From Chromobacterium vaccinii (GTDB taxonomy: Bacteria; Pseudomonadota; Gammaproteobacteria; Burkholderiales; Chromobacteriaceae), in the NCBI RefSeq assembly GCF_000971335.1, contig NZ_JZJL01000001.1, positions 62,001 through 126,000 of the forward strand: a stretch of 64,000 bases of DNA, written 5' to 3'. Under the pieces are notes generated by a model. That model was given only the letters and a program-made list of their open reading frames with translations. It had not been told where the DNA came from and searched no databases. Of this stretch, positions 48,191 to 56,229 are shown in pieces (the stretch's first letter is position 1; the number at the start of each line of letters is the position of its first letter). Position numbers and translations under genes: made by a program.

Positions 48191-50135
48191 GCGTGGCCTG
48201 GGATTCCTCCAGAGACAGACTCGCTGGGAGCTGGACCGCCGGCTGGCCAGCGGCAAGCTTCAGTTGCTCTCGGACGAAGGCGAGGTTCTGACGCTGACCT
48301 CCGCGGAAATCTTGCAACGCTGGCAGTCCCAGGAGTGGATCATCGACGAAGAGTCATTGGCCAACCTCGGCGAAGCGATCTATCTCGTGACGCCGCGCGA
48401 TCTGTCGACCTATCCGCTCAAAATCCAGGCCATCGTTCGGCGCCGCCTGCATTATCTGCAGGGCATCGATCCCGACCACACACCGTACAACGTGCAGGTC
48501 TGGCAGGCACGCATTGATCAACTTGCCAGCGAGATTGGAGACCCTTACCCGCCTTGCGCGTCGACCGTATCGGACTGGTGGCGGCGTTACCGAACCACCC
48601 GCTCCATTCTGAAACTGATTCCCTGGAGTCGGCCAGAATCCAACCACCAGACTAAACCGGGCTATCAGCTGTTCGAGCGGGTCATCGCCGAGGTCTATCT
48701 CACCGACAACAAGCTGCCGAAAGTGGCGGTCTACCAGCGGATGAAAGCGCGTACCGAGGCCATCAACCAGACGTTATCCCCTGACGAGCAGATGAGATGC
48801 CCCGGCCGTACCACGGTATTCCGCTGGCTGGAGGCGCTACAGCAGGATTTGGTCGATCTAGCCCGCGAGGGCGCCGAGGCCGTGCGGATGAAATACCGCG
48901 TCGCGATCGGCCGTGTGGAGACTCAGGCCATCCTGGAACGGATCGAGATCGACCATACCCCGCTGGATATCATCATTATCGATCTGGTGACCGGCCTGGC
49001 ATTGGGCAGGCCGTGGATTACCGTGGCGATCGACCAATACTCCCGGATGATCGTCGGTTTCTACATCAGCATCAGCGCGCCCTCCGCCAACTCGCTATTG
49101 CAGTGCCTGCGGCGGGCCATCCTGCCCAAGGACGATCTGCTGCGCCAGTGGACCGATATCAAGCACCCGTGGCCGGCCTACGGCATCCCGCAGTTGGTTG
49201 CCGTCGACAATGGTCCGGATCTGCACAGCACTGGTTTTGAACAGGCCTGCCTGGAGATGAGCATCGTGATGCTGTTCTGCGGCGCGAAGGTGTCGTGGGA
49301 AAAAGGCGCGATCGAACGGTTTATCCGCACACAAAATGTAGACCTCATCCACACCCTGCCAGGCACCACGTTTTCCAACCCCAAAGAGCGCGGCGACTAC
49401 CCGGCAGAGAAACAGGCCTGCCTGGACATGGCCACGCTGACGCGTTTGTTGGTGCGCTGGATTGTCGATGTCTACAACGTCACACCTCACCGCGGCATTA
49501 AGGGGCGGCCGCTGGACCGTTGGCAGGAGTCCGCCAATCGGACGCCGATTGCGCTGCCCACCGACCCACAGCAGTTGGAGCTGATCGCCGGCATTCCGGC
49601 GAGCCGGACGCTGTTCCACTACGGCATCGAGTTCGAAGGCCTGCATTACAACGACCACCACGTGCAGTTAATCCGCCGGCGTTTCGGCAAAAACGTTCCC
49701 GTGGAGATCAAGACCTACGAGGATGATGTCGGCCACATTCATGTGCTAGATCCAGACAGCCGGGTGTATCTGCGCGTCTCCGCCCGCGACCCAGAGTACG
49801 CCGAGGGGCTGCCCAGGGAAATGCACCGCACCATCCGCGCCCATGCCCGTAAGCGCTTTGGCGAGCTGTGCAACACCCCGGATTTGCTGGAGGCGAAACG
49901 CGAGATCCAGGAACTGGCGCAGGCGGCGCTGCAGCACAAGAAGATGGGCTACCGGAAGTCCGGCGCGCGCCAGTTCAACCTCAACAGCGAAGCGGTGCTG
50001 GAAAAACAGGATCCGCTGGTCGCCGCCAGAAAACCCGTCAAAACCCGCAAAGTCGCCGTTCCAGACACCTTGCCGGACGGACTGCAGGATGAGCTGCCGG
50101 AGCTGTCGGTGTCAGCCAAGAAGGGAGGCGCGTGA
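48171..50135 (+). CDS. tnsB: Transposase TnsB (DDE family)
   Basis: 654 residues. N-terminal DNA-binding domains (roughly 1-230) precede an RNase H-like core with Asp near 261 (EIDHTPLDIIIIDL), Asp near 346 (VAVDNGPDLHS) and Glu near 382 (KGAIERFIRTQN). A Mu-transposase-type C-terminal beta-barrel (about 470-560) and a TnsC-contacting tail follow. TnsB binds the end repeats and joins 3' ends to target. Coupled to tnsC by a TGATG overlap. Confidence 0.94.
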   Translation: MQRFTFKRGLGFLQRQTRWELDRRLASGKLQLLSDEGEVLTLTSAEILQRWQSQEWIIDEESLANLGEAIYLVTPRDLSTYPLKIQAIVRRRLHYLQGIDPDHTPYNVQVWQARIDQLASEIGDPYPPCASTVSDWWRRYRTTRSILKLIPWSRPESNHQTKPGYQLFERVIAEVYLTDNKLPKVAVYQRMKARTEAINQTLSPDEQMRCPGRTTVFRWLEALQQDLVDLAREGAEAVRMKYRVAIGRVETQAILERIEIDHTPLDIIIIDLVTGLALGRPWITVAIDQYSRMIVGFYISISAPSANSLLQCLRRAILPKDDLLRQWTDIKHPWPAYGIPQLVAVDNGPDLHSTGFEQACLEMSIVMLFCGAKVSWEKGAIERFIRTQNVDLIHTLPGTTFSNPKERGDYPAEKQACLDMATLTRLLVRWIVDVYNVTPHRGIKGRPLDRWQESANRTPIALPTDPQQLELIAGIPASRTLFHYGIEFEGLHYNDHHVQLIRRRFGKNVPVEIKTYEDDVGHIHVLDPDSRVYLRVSARDPEYAEGLPREMHRTIRAHARKRFGELCNTPDLLEAKREIQELAQAALQHKKMGYRKSGARQFNLNSEAVLEKQDPLVAARKPVKTRKVAVPDTLPDGLQDELPELSVSAKKGGA

Positions 50136-51181
50136 TGGATCCGCTCGACCTGATGCGGCAGTTCGCCCCGAACGCCGGCTACACGTCCGACAAGGTGCTG
50201 GGCTACAAGCTGCAGTTGGAACCCATCTACCACCAACGCTTTCGCCACGCGCTGTTCCAGATCGCCGAACTGCATCACCGTCGCCGCGCGCATGGCGTGG
50301 GCGGCGGCGTACTGTTGATCGGCCCCTCCGGTGCCGGCAAAAGCACCGTCCTCCGGGCGTATGAAGCGCAGTCACCACGCAGTTTTGAGACGCAGCGCAC
50401 TCGGATTCCGGTCCTCATCGTGCGAGTGCCGTCGTCGCCGACGGTACGCAGTCTCGCGGGCGCCATCCTGGAGGCCATGGGGGACCGGAAGTCGCACCGC
50501 GGCACTGCCCCCGAGAAAACCACCCGGCTGGTCGACTTCTTCTCGCAATGCGGTGTGGAGTTGCTGTTGATCGATGAGTTCCAGCATCTGTTCTATACCC
50601 CCAGCGCGACAGCATTTCGGGATGTCACCGATTGGCTGAAGAACCTGCTGGAGAGTACCGGCGTAGGCATGGTGGCGTGCGGGCTGTCGGCAGCCGAGCT
50701 GGTGATCCGCAGCAACGAGCAGTTGTCGCGCCGCTTCTCGCAGTGCATCCCCATGGATCCGTTCCAACTCGACGATGAGGCGGATTTCTTGGAATACCGG
50801 GGGCTGCTCAAAGGCATCGCCCCCTGCCTGCCGCTGGGCTGCGAGATTCCCTTGCATGAGGCCAACCTGGCGCGGCGCATTCATACCGCCAGTTTCGGCC
50901 TGCTCGACTACACCATCAAGCTGCTGGAGGGCGCGGTTTGCGCGGCCAACCTGGCCGGCCTCAACACGCTATCGCTGGATGTGCTGGCCGCCAGCTTTCG
51001 CGAGCGGATCTGGAAAGACGTGCCCGACACGCTAAATCCCTTCCATCCCGAGTCGTTGCTACGCCCCCTCACTCGCCCCGGCGAGATGTTCTACCCACAT
51101 ACCCGCAAGGACCCAGTCGGCTCGCCGGTAGCCATCAAGCTGGGCCTGCATCAGAGCAAAGGAGGCGTGACCCATGCATGA
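50135..51181 (+). CDS. tnsC: Transposition regulator TnsC (AAA+ ATPase)
   Basis: 348 residues from the ATG at 50135, with GGGAGG upstream; a GTG one codon earlier is possible. Walker A GPSGAGKST lies near residue 65, Walker B LLLIDEFQHLF near 147 and an arginine-rich sensor follows. TnsC links the target-bound TniQ to the TnsAB transposase and mediates target immunity. It overlaps tniQ by 8 bases. Confidence 0.93.
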   Translation: MDPLDLMRQFAPNAGYTSDKVLGYKLQLEPIYHQRFRHALFQIAELHHRRRAHGVGGGVLLIGPSGAGKSTVLRAYEAQSPRSFETQRTRIPVLIVRVPSSPTVRSLAGAILEAMGDRKSHRGTAPEKTTRLVDFFSQCGVELLLIDEFQHLFYTPSATAFRDVTDWLKNLLESTGVGMVACGLSAAELVIRSNEQLSRRFSQCIPMDPFQLDDEADFLEYRGLLKGIAPCLPLGCEIPLHEANLARRIHTASFGLLDYTIKLLEGAVCAANLAGLNTLSLDVLAASFRERIWKDVPDTLNPFHPESLLRPLTRPGEMFYPHTRKDPVGSPVAIKLGLHQSKGGVTHA

Positions 51182-53150
51182 CAGCACCATCCCCAGGCAA
51201 GATGCTCCCAGCTTGCTGATCCGGCCTCGGCCAACCCGAACCGAGGGGCCTATCGGCTACCTGTTCCGGCTGGCCGAGGCTAACTTCATGAGCCTGCGAG
51301 ACCTAGAACAGCTCGGCATCGCCTTCACCCCGGAGGCCTTACGGCAGCAACAGCTGCTGCCTCCCGATTCGCTTTATCCAGAGCTGCTCAACCATGTTTG
51401 CCACGTGGCCGAGTTGGCGCGACATCAGCCCAGCATCTGGAACCGACGCTTCGCCCGGCACTGCCCATACTGCCTGTCGGAGGAGGCTAGGTGGCGGATC
51501 GGCTGGGAGTTGCTGTATTTCGACACCTGCCCCAAACACGGCACCTGGCTGGTAGACCATTGCTCCAGTTGCGGCCAGTCGCTGACCTGGCATCGAGACA
51601 GCCTGCTCCGCTGCAACTGCGGCGCCGATCTGCGTCGGGAAATCCCGGAGGAAGCGCCCGCGGCCGCCATTCTGCTGGCGGAAACGCTGGAACAGATGTT
51701 GTTGCAGCAAGCTGTTCCACAAGAGTATGGCTATCCCTTCCAGGGGCTCACCCTGGAGCAGATACAGCGCCTGATCCGCTATCTGGGCACTTATCTGAAT
51801 CCGGTCGCCACGCTCAAACCACTCAAAATCATGAATGCGGGCTTACTGGAAGTGTCCTGGCCCATCACCTCATTGGCAGCGGAGATGCTGGTTTTCTGGC
51901 CCGACAAGTTCCACGCCGCCCTCGACGCCCTGCAAACGTCCAGCGGGGATCCGCAGATCAGCTTGAACACCGTATTTGAGGAGGCTTATCGCTACCTTTA
52001 CGATGGCGGGCTACGCGATGGCGTTTACCTTCCAATGCGCGAGGCTTTCGAACAGTGGGTGACACAGCGCTGGAAAGGCGGCGTGGCGAGACGGAATCGA
52101 CGGTTTACCCTCGAGGTCCTAGAAAACATCCAGTGGATTCCTGGCAAGGCCGCCGCCAACCGACTTGGCATCTCCATGGCGCGACTGCGCTACCTGATCC
52201 GATCCGGACAACTGGAGGGGCAGGAAACCATCAGCAGTAAAGGCCGCCGCTTCCTGATGGTACGCAAAGACCGGCTGATCCAGGTGGAGGAAGAGCTCGC
52301 CGGAGAAATCACCATGACCAAGGCCATGGAGGTGCTGGGCCTGGGCAAGGTGAGGATGCGCCGGATCCTGAAGCTGCTATTCCCCTCCGCCCGCCGAGTC
52401 AACGACCAACCCTTGCTGCCGTGGTGCATTTCCAGCTCGGAGGTCTATCAGTTGGCGGAGTACGGCGAGGATCTGCCGCGGGTCTACTCCCTCGATGAAG
52501 ATGAAACCTCGCTGGCCGATGTGCTGCATTACTGGCAGTGGAATGCCGATGAAGTGGTGTCACTGGTCGAGGAGGTCCAGGCCGGCAAACTGGCCGTCTG
52601 CGCCACCCTCATCGGCAAGACCGGGATCACCCGCTGGGTGTTCAAGCGCAAGGCCCTGCAGCAGTGGCGAGCCGGTCTCCCCACGGATCGAGCCAACTGG
52701 GTCACCATCCCGGAGTTGGCCGAAGTGCTGGGCGTGAAGCAGCAGGTCGCGTACTGGCTGACGCAGAACGACTACATCCGCTCACACAAACTGGGCAACC
52801 AGAAGCACCAAGGCTCCAGGGTACGCAAAGCGGATGTCGACCGCTTCCTGCGGCAGTACATCTTCGGCACCGAGATCGCAGACCTGACCGGCCGCTCGCC
52901 CAGGAAAGTGATGAACATGCTCAAACACTTAGCCATCTACCCGCTCCGCGGCACCAGCATCGAAGCTTGCCGCCAACTGGTATATACTCGCACCGATACG
53001 CTTACCCGATTTATCGAGAGATATCAGGTGGGGGATCCGATCAAGTGGCGGGACACGGTGCAGCGGCGGCTGAAGGCCTGGGAGAGGATAATCCAGGAAG
53101 ATGGGACGCCCGTACCGCCTCCGTCCCACTTTCGTCTAGAACCCCGTTGA
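51174..53150 (+). CDS. tniQ: TniQ/TnsD-type target-selection protein
   Basis: 658 residues. The N-terminal TniQ domain (about 10-160) starts RPTRTEGPIGYLFRLAEAN. It has zinc-finger cysteines and histidines (HCPYC, DTCPKH, CSSCGQ, CNCG). The C-terminal 300 residues contain at least three helix-turn-helix-like segments (AANRLGISMARLRYLIRSG; LAEVLGVKQQVAYWL; ADLTGRSPRKVMNML). This length and build fit TnsD, which binds a fixed chromosomal site. The expected target is the 3' end of gyrB. The last codons run into the right-end repeats. Confidence 0.9.
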   Translation: MHDSTIPRQDAPSLLIRPRPTRTEGPIGYLFRLAEANFMSLRDLEQLGIAFTPEALRQQQLLPPDSLYPELLNHVCHVAELARHQPSIWNRRFARHCPYCLSEEARWRIGWELLYFDTCPKHGTWLVDHCSSCGQSLTWHRDSLLRCNCGADLRREIPEEAPAAAILLAETLEQMLLQQAVPQEYGYPFQGLTLEQIQRLIRYLGTYLNPVATLKPLKIMNAGLLEVSWPITSLAAEMLVFWPDKFHAALDALQTSSGDPQISLNTVFEEAYRYLYDGGLRDGVYLPMREAFEQWVTQRWKGGVARRNRRFTLEVLENIQWIPGKAAANRLGISMARLRYLIRSGQLEGQETISSKGRRFLMVRKDRLIQVEEELAGEITMTKAMEVLGLGKVRMRRILKLLFPSARRVNDQPLLPWCISSSEVYQLAEYGEDLPRVYSLDEDETSLADVLHYWQWNADEVVSLVEEVQAGKLAVCATLIGKTGITRWVFKRKALQQWRAGLPTDRANWVTIPELAEVLGVKQQVAYWLTQNDYIRSHKLGNQKHQGSRVRKADVDRFLRQYIFGTEIADLTGRSPRKVMNMLKHLAIYPLRGTSIEACRQLVYTRTDTLTRFIERYQVGDPIKWRDTVQRRLKAWERIIQEDGTPVPPPSHFRLEPR

Positions 53151-53190
53151 TCTGTCGTGGGGCTCATCTAGAGGAAGATGGGATCCTACA
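53096..53190 (-). repeat. Transposon right end with transposase-type repeats
   Basis: GGAAGATGGGA occurs at 53096 and 53173, and TCTAGA at 53135 and 53167, ending in TGGGATCCTACA at 53190. TCTAGA is shared with the left end. The outer 40 bases are non-coding; the inner part is the end of tniQ. Confidence 0.75.
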
Positions 53191-53195
53191 AAAGG

Positions 53196-53305
53196 TGTAG
53201 GATCCCACAAAACTCTAGATTTTTCCCACTTTTCTAGATTTTTGGGATTTCATGCACAGCCTACGCTGTGAGAAGAATGGCCTCCAGGTTTGGGGGCCAT
53301 TTTTA
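53196..53305 (+). repeat. Second, diverged transposon left end with terminator
   Basis: It starts immediately after the right AAAGG. It aligns without gaps to 39353-39462 with about a dozen differences in 109 bases by my count. The terminal TGTAGGATCCCA, both TCTAGATTTTT repeats, a CACAGC/GCTGTG hairpin and the GGCCTCCA terminator are all kept. This is best read as the left end of an older related element at the same site. Confidence 0.8.
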
Positions 53306-53529
53306 TTTCTAGAGTATCACTGGATTCAAAAAACGTACTGAGCACATTAGGCCCCAGTATTGAGAAAATCATCCAGTCCCTACCAATAACATACCTGTAC
53401 TTTAGTACAGTCATGTCAACCGTTTCCGACAATTTGAGTTGTTGCTTCCCCCTCAACATCATAAAATTCTTATCCCCTTTCAGTTCAATAACATACCCTC
53501 TTTCGAGGGTATTTTTATTTGGGAGTCTG
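53306..53529 (+). other. AT-rich region before vgrG
   Basis: No confident gene. A perfect hairpin ATACCCTC/GAGGGTAT followed by TTTTTATTT (53493-53519) ends 10 bases before the vgrG ATG. It may be a terminator for upstream read-through or an attenuator. GGGAG precedes vgrG. Confidence 0.5.
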
Positions 53530-56217
53530 ATGGATCTGAATTCACTGCTGGCCAGCTTTGCTTCCGCCTTTGGCCAAGATAACCGGATGTTGACGCTGCA
53601 GCTTGGCACCGCCCAGATAGCCGCCGAGCAGCTGCTGCCGCTAAGCCTGGACGGCGAGGAAGGCGTCTCCCGCGCCTACCGCTACACGCTCACCTGCCTG
53701 TCGCCGGACGGCAATATCGAACTCAAGACGCTGCTGGGCCAGCCGGCCCGAATCGGCATTGCGGATGCGGACGGAGACGAAACCATCCGCTGCGGCGTGG
53801 TCAGCCAGGCCAAGCTGGCGGGATCGGATGGCGGCTTCGCCAAATACGAGCTGACCATCGAGCCTCCCTTCGCGCTGCTGCGCCACCGCCGCACTTCTCG
53901 CGTATTCCAGGATTTGTCGGTTCCAGACATCGTCAAACAGATCCTGTCCGAGCATCAGGCTGCCAACCCGGCCTTCGCCCGGGTGCAAACGCTGGACATT
54001 CAGGTCAAGCCGGCCCAGCCGCGCAGCTACACGCTGCAGTATCGCGAGAGCGATTTCGATTTCATCGTCAGGCTGTTGCATGAGGAAGGCTACGCCTGGC
54101 GATTCGTTCATCTGGATGAAGTGACCGAGCGAGGTAGCGAAGCGTCGCGAGGAAATAGCCCGCAGGTGGAACTGGCCATCTTTGACGATGCCCACCGCCT
54201 GCCGGGCTCCAAACTGGAACGAGTGCGCTTCCATCGCAGCGATGCGACGGAAGAGGAGGATGGCCTCACCGACTGGAGTGCCGCGCGCCAGATCGTGCCC
54301 GGCGGCACCGCCTTGGCCAGCTACGATTACAAACCGGTCTACACCCAGCAAAACCGCGATGACAGCCATATCGACCAAGGCCAAACCGGCCAAGCCCTGC
54401 AAAGCAGCCTGACGCAGTACGACGCGCCGGGCCTGTACTATGCCGGCGATGAGGAGCAACTGGGCCATTACGCCGAACTGCGGCAGCAAGCCAACGATTT
54501 GCAGGCCAAATCGTTCAGCGGCAGCGGATCGGTGCGCGGACTGCTGCCGGGCGAGTGGTTCCGCCTGGATGACCATCCCGCCCATGACGGCGACGCGGCG
54601 GAAAAGCGCGAATTTGTCGTCACCGGCCAAAGCTTCCAGGTCCGCAACAACTTGCCGACGGACCTGACGCGCCAGCTGCAGCAAACCGCGCCCAGCTTGC
54701 TGGCCTTGTCCCCCAGGCCCCTTGCGGGAGAGGGGCCGGGGGAGAATGGTAGTCAAGCCGCCCCGTTCCGCACCCGCATCCAGACCCAGCGCCGCGGCAT
54801 CCCGCTGACGCCGGTGTTTACTGATACCGAGCACGCCAAACCGAAATCTCGCGGCGTGCAGACCGCCACCGTGGTCGGCCCCGCCGGCGAAGAAGTCCAC
54901 ACCGATGAACAAGGCCGGATCAAGGTGCAGTTCCACTGGCAGCGGCCGGACGAGCATCCCACCATCGGCGCCGGCCTCGACGACAAATCCTCCTGCTGGC
55001 TGCGCGTCGCCATGCCGTCGGCCGGCGCCGGCTGGGGCCACCAGTTCATCCCGCGCCTCGGCCAGGAAGTGCTGGTCGACTTCATCGAAGGCGACATCGA
55101 CCGCCCGGTGATCACCGGCGTGCTGTACAACGGCAGCCACCCCACGCCCGACTTCAGCGGCGCCGGCTCGCTCCCCGCCAACAAGACTCTGTCCGGCATC
55201 AAATCCAAAGAGCACCAGGGCGGCGGCTACAACGAACTCTTGTTCGACGACACGCCCGGCGAAGTGCGCGCCAAGCTGTCGAGCGAACCGGACAAGACCC
55301 AGCTCAACCAGGGCTACCTCGCCCACCCGCGCAGCAACGGCAAAGCCCAGCCGCGCGGCGACGGCTTCGAACTCAGAACCGACCACCACGGCGCCATCCG
55401 CGCCGCCCACGGCCTGCTGCTGTCCACCGAGGCGCAGAACGGCGCTTCTGGCAAGCAACTGGCGCGCGAACATGCGCAAAACCAGCTGCAGTCCGCTGTC
55501 GCCTTGAGCCAAGCGCTGGCCGAAACCGCCGCCGGCCAGCTGGCCGACACCATGGAAACCGGCCCCGACGAAATCGGCCCGGACAACGCCAAGACCGGCA
55601 AGAAAGCCACCGGCCACGCGCAGCACCAGCTGGATGCCTTGGCCGCGTGGGAGGCGGGCACCAACACCGATAAAGACGGCAAGACCGCGAAAGACCAAGC
55701 CGGCCAGCAGCCGCTACTGATCCTGTCCGCTCCGGCCGGCATCGTAAGCGCAACCGAACTGAGCCAGACGCTGGCAGCCGGAGCCAATCTCAACCTTGTT
55801 GCCCAGCGCGACGCTAACCACACCACCGGCCGCCGCTGGATTAACAATGTCGGCAAGAGCATCAGCCTGTTCGTTACAGGCGTGAAAGACAAGGTGGCGC
55901 TGAAGCTGATCGCCGCCAAGGGCAGGGTACAGGTACAGGCGCAAAGCGACATGATGGAAATCACGGCGGATCAGGATGTGACGATTACTTCATGCAAGGA
56001 AAGGGTTGTCGTCAACGCCAAGCAAGAAATCCTGGTCACAGCCGGCGGCGGCTATATCCGCATCGCCGGGGGCAATATCGAGGTGCATTGCCCCGGCACC
56101 GTCAGCGTCAAGGGCGCCAGCCACGATCTGAGCGGACCGGCCAGCATGAACCCTCCGCTGCCAACGCTCCCCAAAGACAAGTACACCCCACCCAATACCC
56201 ATCCGTTCTCGGAATAA
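53530..56217 (+). CDS. vgrG: Type VI secretion tip protein VgrG
   Basis: 895 residues from the ATG at 53530, with GGGAG 6 bases upstream. The phage gp27/gp5-like trimer core is clear: TLQYRESDFDFIVRLLHEEGY near 180, GPAGEEVHTDEQGRIKVQF near 450, the OB-fold WLRVAMPSAGAGWGHQF, and GSLPANKTLSGIKSKEHQGG near 545. A DUF2345 C-terminal domain (about 720-895, LILSAPAGIVSATELSQTLA) follows. It caps the T6SS tube and carries the downstream effector. Near residue 396 the frame reads through a palindromic repeat (SPRPLAGEGPGE). No other T6SS genes are in the window, so this is an orphan vgrG island. Confidence 0.93.
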   Translation: MDLNSLLASFASAFGQDNRMLTLQLGTAQIAAEQLLPLSLDGEEGVSRAYRYTLTCLSPDGNIELKTLLGQPARIGIADADGDETIRCGVVSQAKLAGSDGGFAKYELTIEPPFALLRHRRTSRVFQDLSVPDIVKQILSEHQAANPAFARVQTLDIQVKPAQPRSYTLQYRESDFDFIVRLLHEEGYAWRFVHLDEVTERGSEASRGNSPQVELAIFDDAHRLPGSKLERVRFHRSDATEEEDGLTDWSAARQIVPGGTALASYDYKPVYTQQNRDDSHIDQGQTGQALQSSLTQYDAPGLYYAGDEEQLGHYAELRQQANDLQAKSFSGSGSVRGLLPGEWFRLDDHPAHDGDAAEKREFVVTGQSFQVRNNLPTDLTRQLQQTAPSLLALSPRPLAGEGPGENGSQAAPFRTRIQTQRRGIPLTPVFTDTEHAKPKSRGVQTATVVGPAGEEVHTDEQGRIKVQFHWQRPDEHPTIGAGLDDKSSCWLRVAMPSAGAGWGHQFIPRLGQEVLVDFIEGDIDRPVITGVLYNGSHPTPDFSGAGSLPANKTLSGIKSKEHQGGGYNELLFDDTPGEVRAKLSSEPDKTQLNQGYLAHPRSNGKAQPRGDGFELRTDHHGAIRAAHGLLLSTEAQNGASGKQLAREHAQNQLQSAVALSQALAETAAGQLADTMETGPDEIGPDNAKTGKKATGHAQHQLDALAAWEAGTNTDKDGKTAKDQAGQQPLLILSAPAGIVSATELSQTLAAGANLNLVAQRDANHTTGRRWINNVGKSISLFVTGVKDKVALKLIAAKGRVQVQAQSDMMEITADQDVTITSCKERVVVNAKQEILVTAGGGYIRIAGGNIEVHCPGTVSVKGASHDLSGPASMNPPLPTLPKDKYTPPNTHPFSE
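54714..54748. repeat. REP-like palindrome inside vgrG
   Basis: CCCCC-A-GGCCCCT pairs with AGGGGCC-G-GGGGG around TGCGGGAG. It is translated in frame as LSPRPLAGEGPGE, a peptide that often marks an intergenic palindromic repeat read as protein. It lies in the region between the core domains. Confidence 0.7.
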
Positions 56218-56229
56218 GCGGATACCAAC

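Larger units (their letters stand above)
39353..53190. mobile_element. Complete Tn7-like transposon inserted at the gyrB stop codon
   Basis: Both ends can be read exactly: 5' TGTAGGATCCCA at 39353 and its reverse complement TGGGATCCTACA ending at 53190. They are flanked by the 5-base duplication AAAGG (39348-39352 and 53191-53195), as expected for Tn7-family strand transfer with TGT...ACA ends. The element is 13,838 bases. It carries tnsA-tnsB-tnsC-tniQ at the right, reading toward the right end, and low-GC cargo at the left. No CRISPR array, cas gene or tnsE was seen, so targeting should rest on the single TniQ/TnsD protein. The insertion next to a conserved essential gene suggests site-specific integration. 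Confidence 0.93.

Noticed and set aside
39353-53190. CRISPR-associated transposon
   Set aside because: No repeats of CRISPR type, no cas gene and only one tniQ of TnsD size were found, so protein-guided targeting is more likely.
53250-53609. Minus-strand frame opposite the vgrG start
   Set aside because: It runs through the terminator palindrome and into the vgrG antisense strand; most likely a chance open frame in AT-rich DNA, although its middle looks somewhat protein-like.
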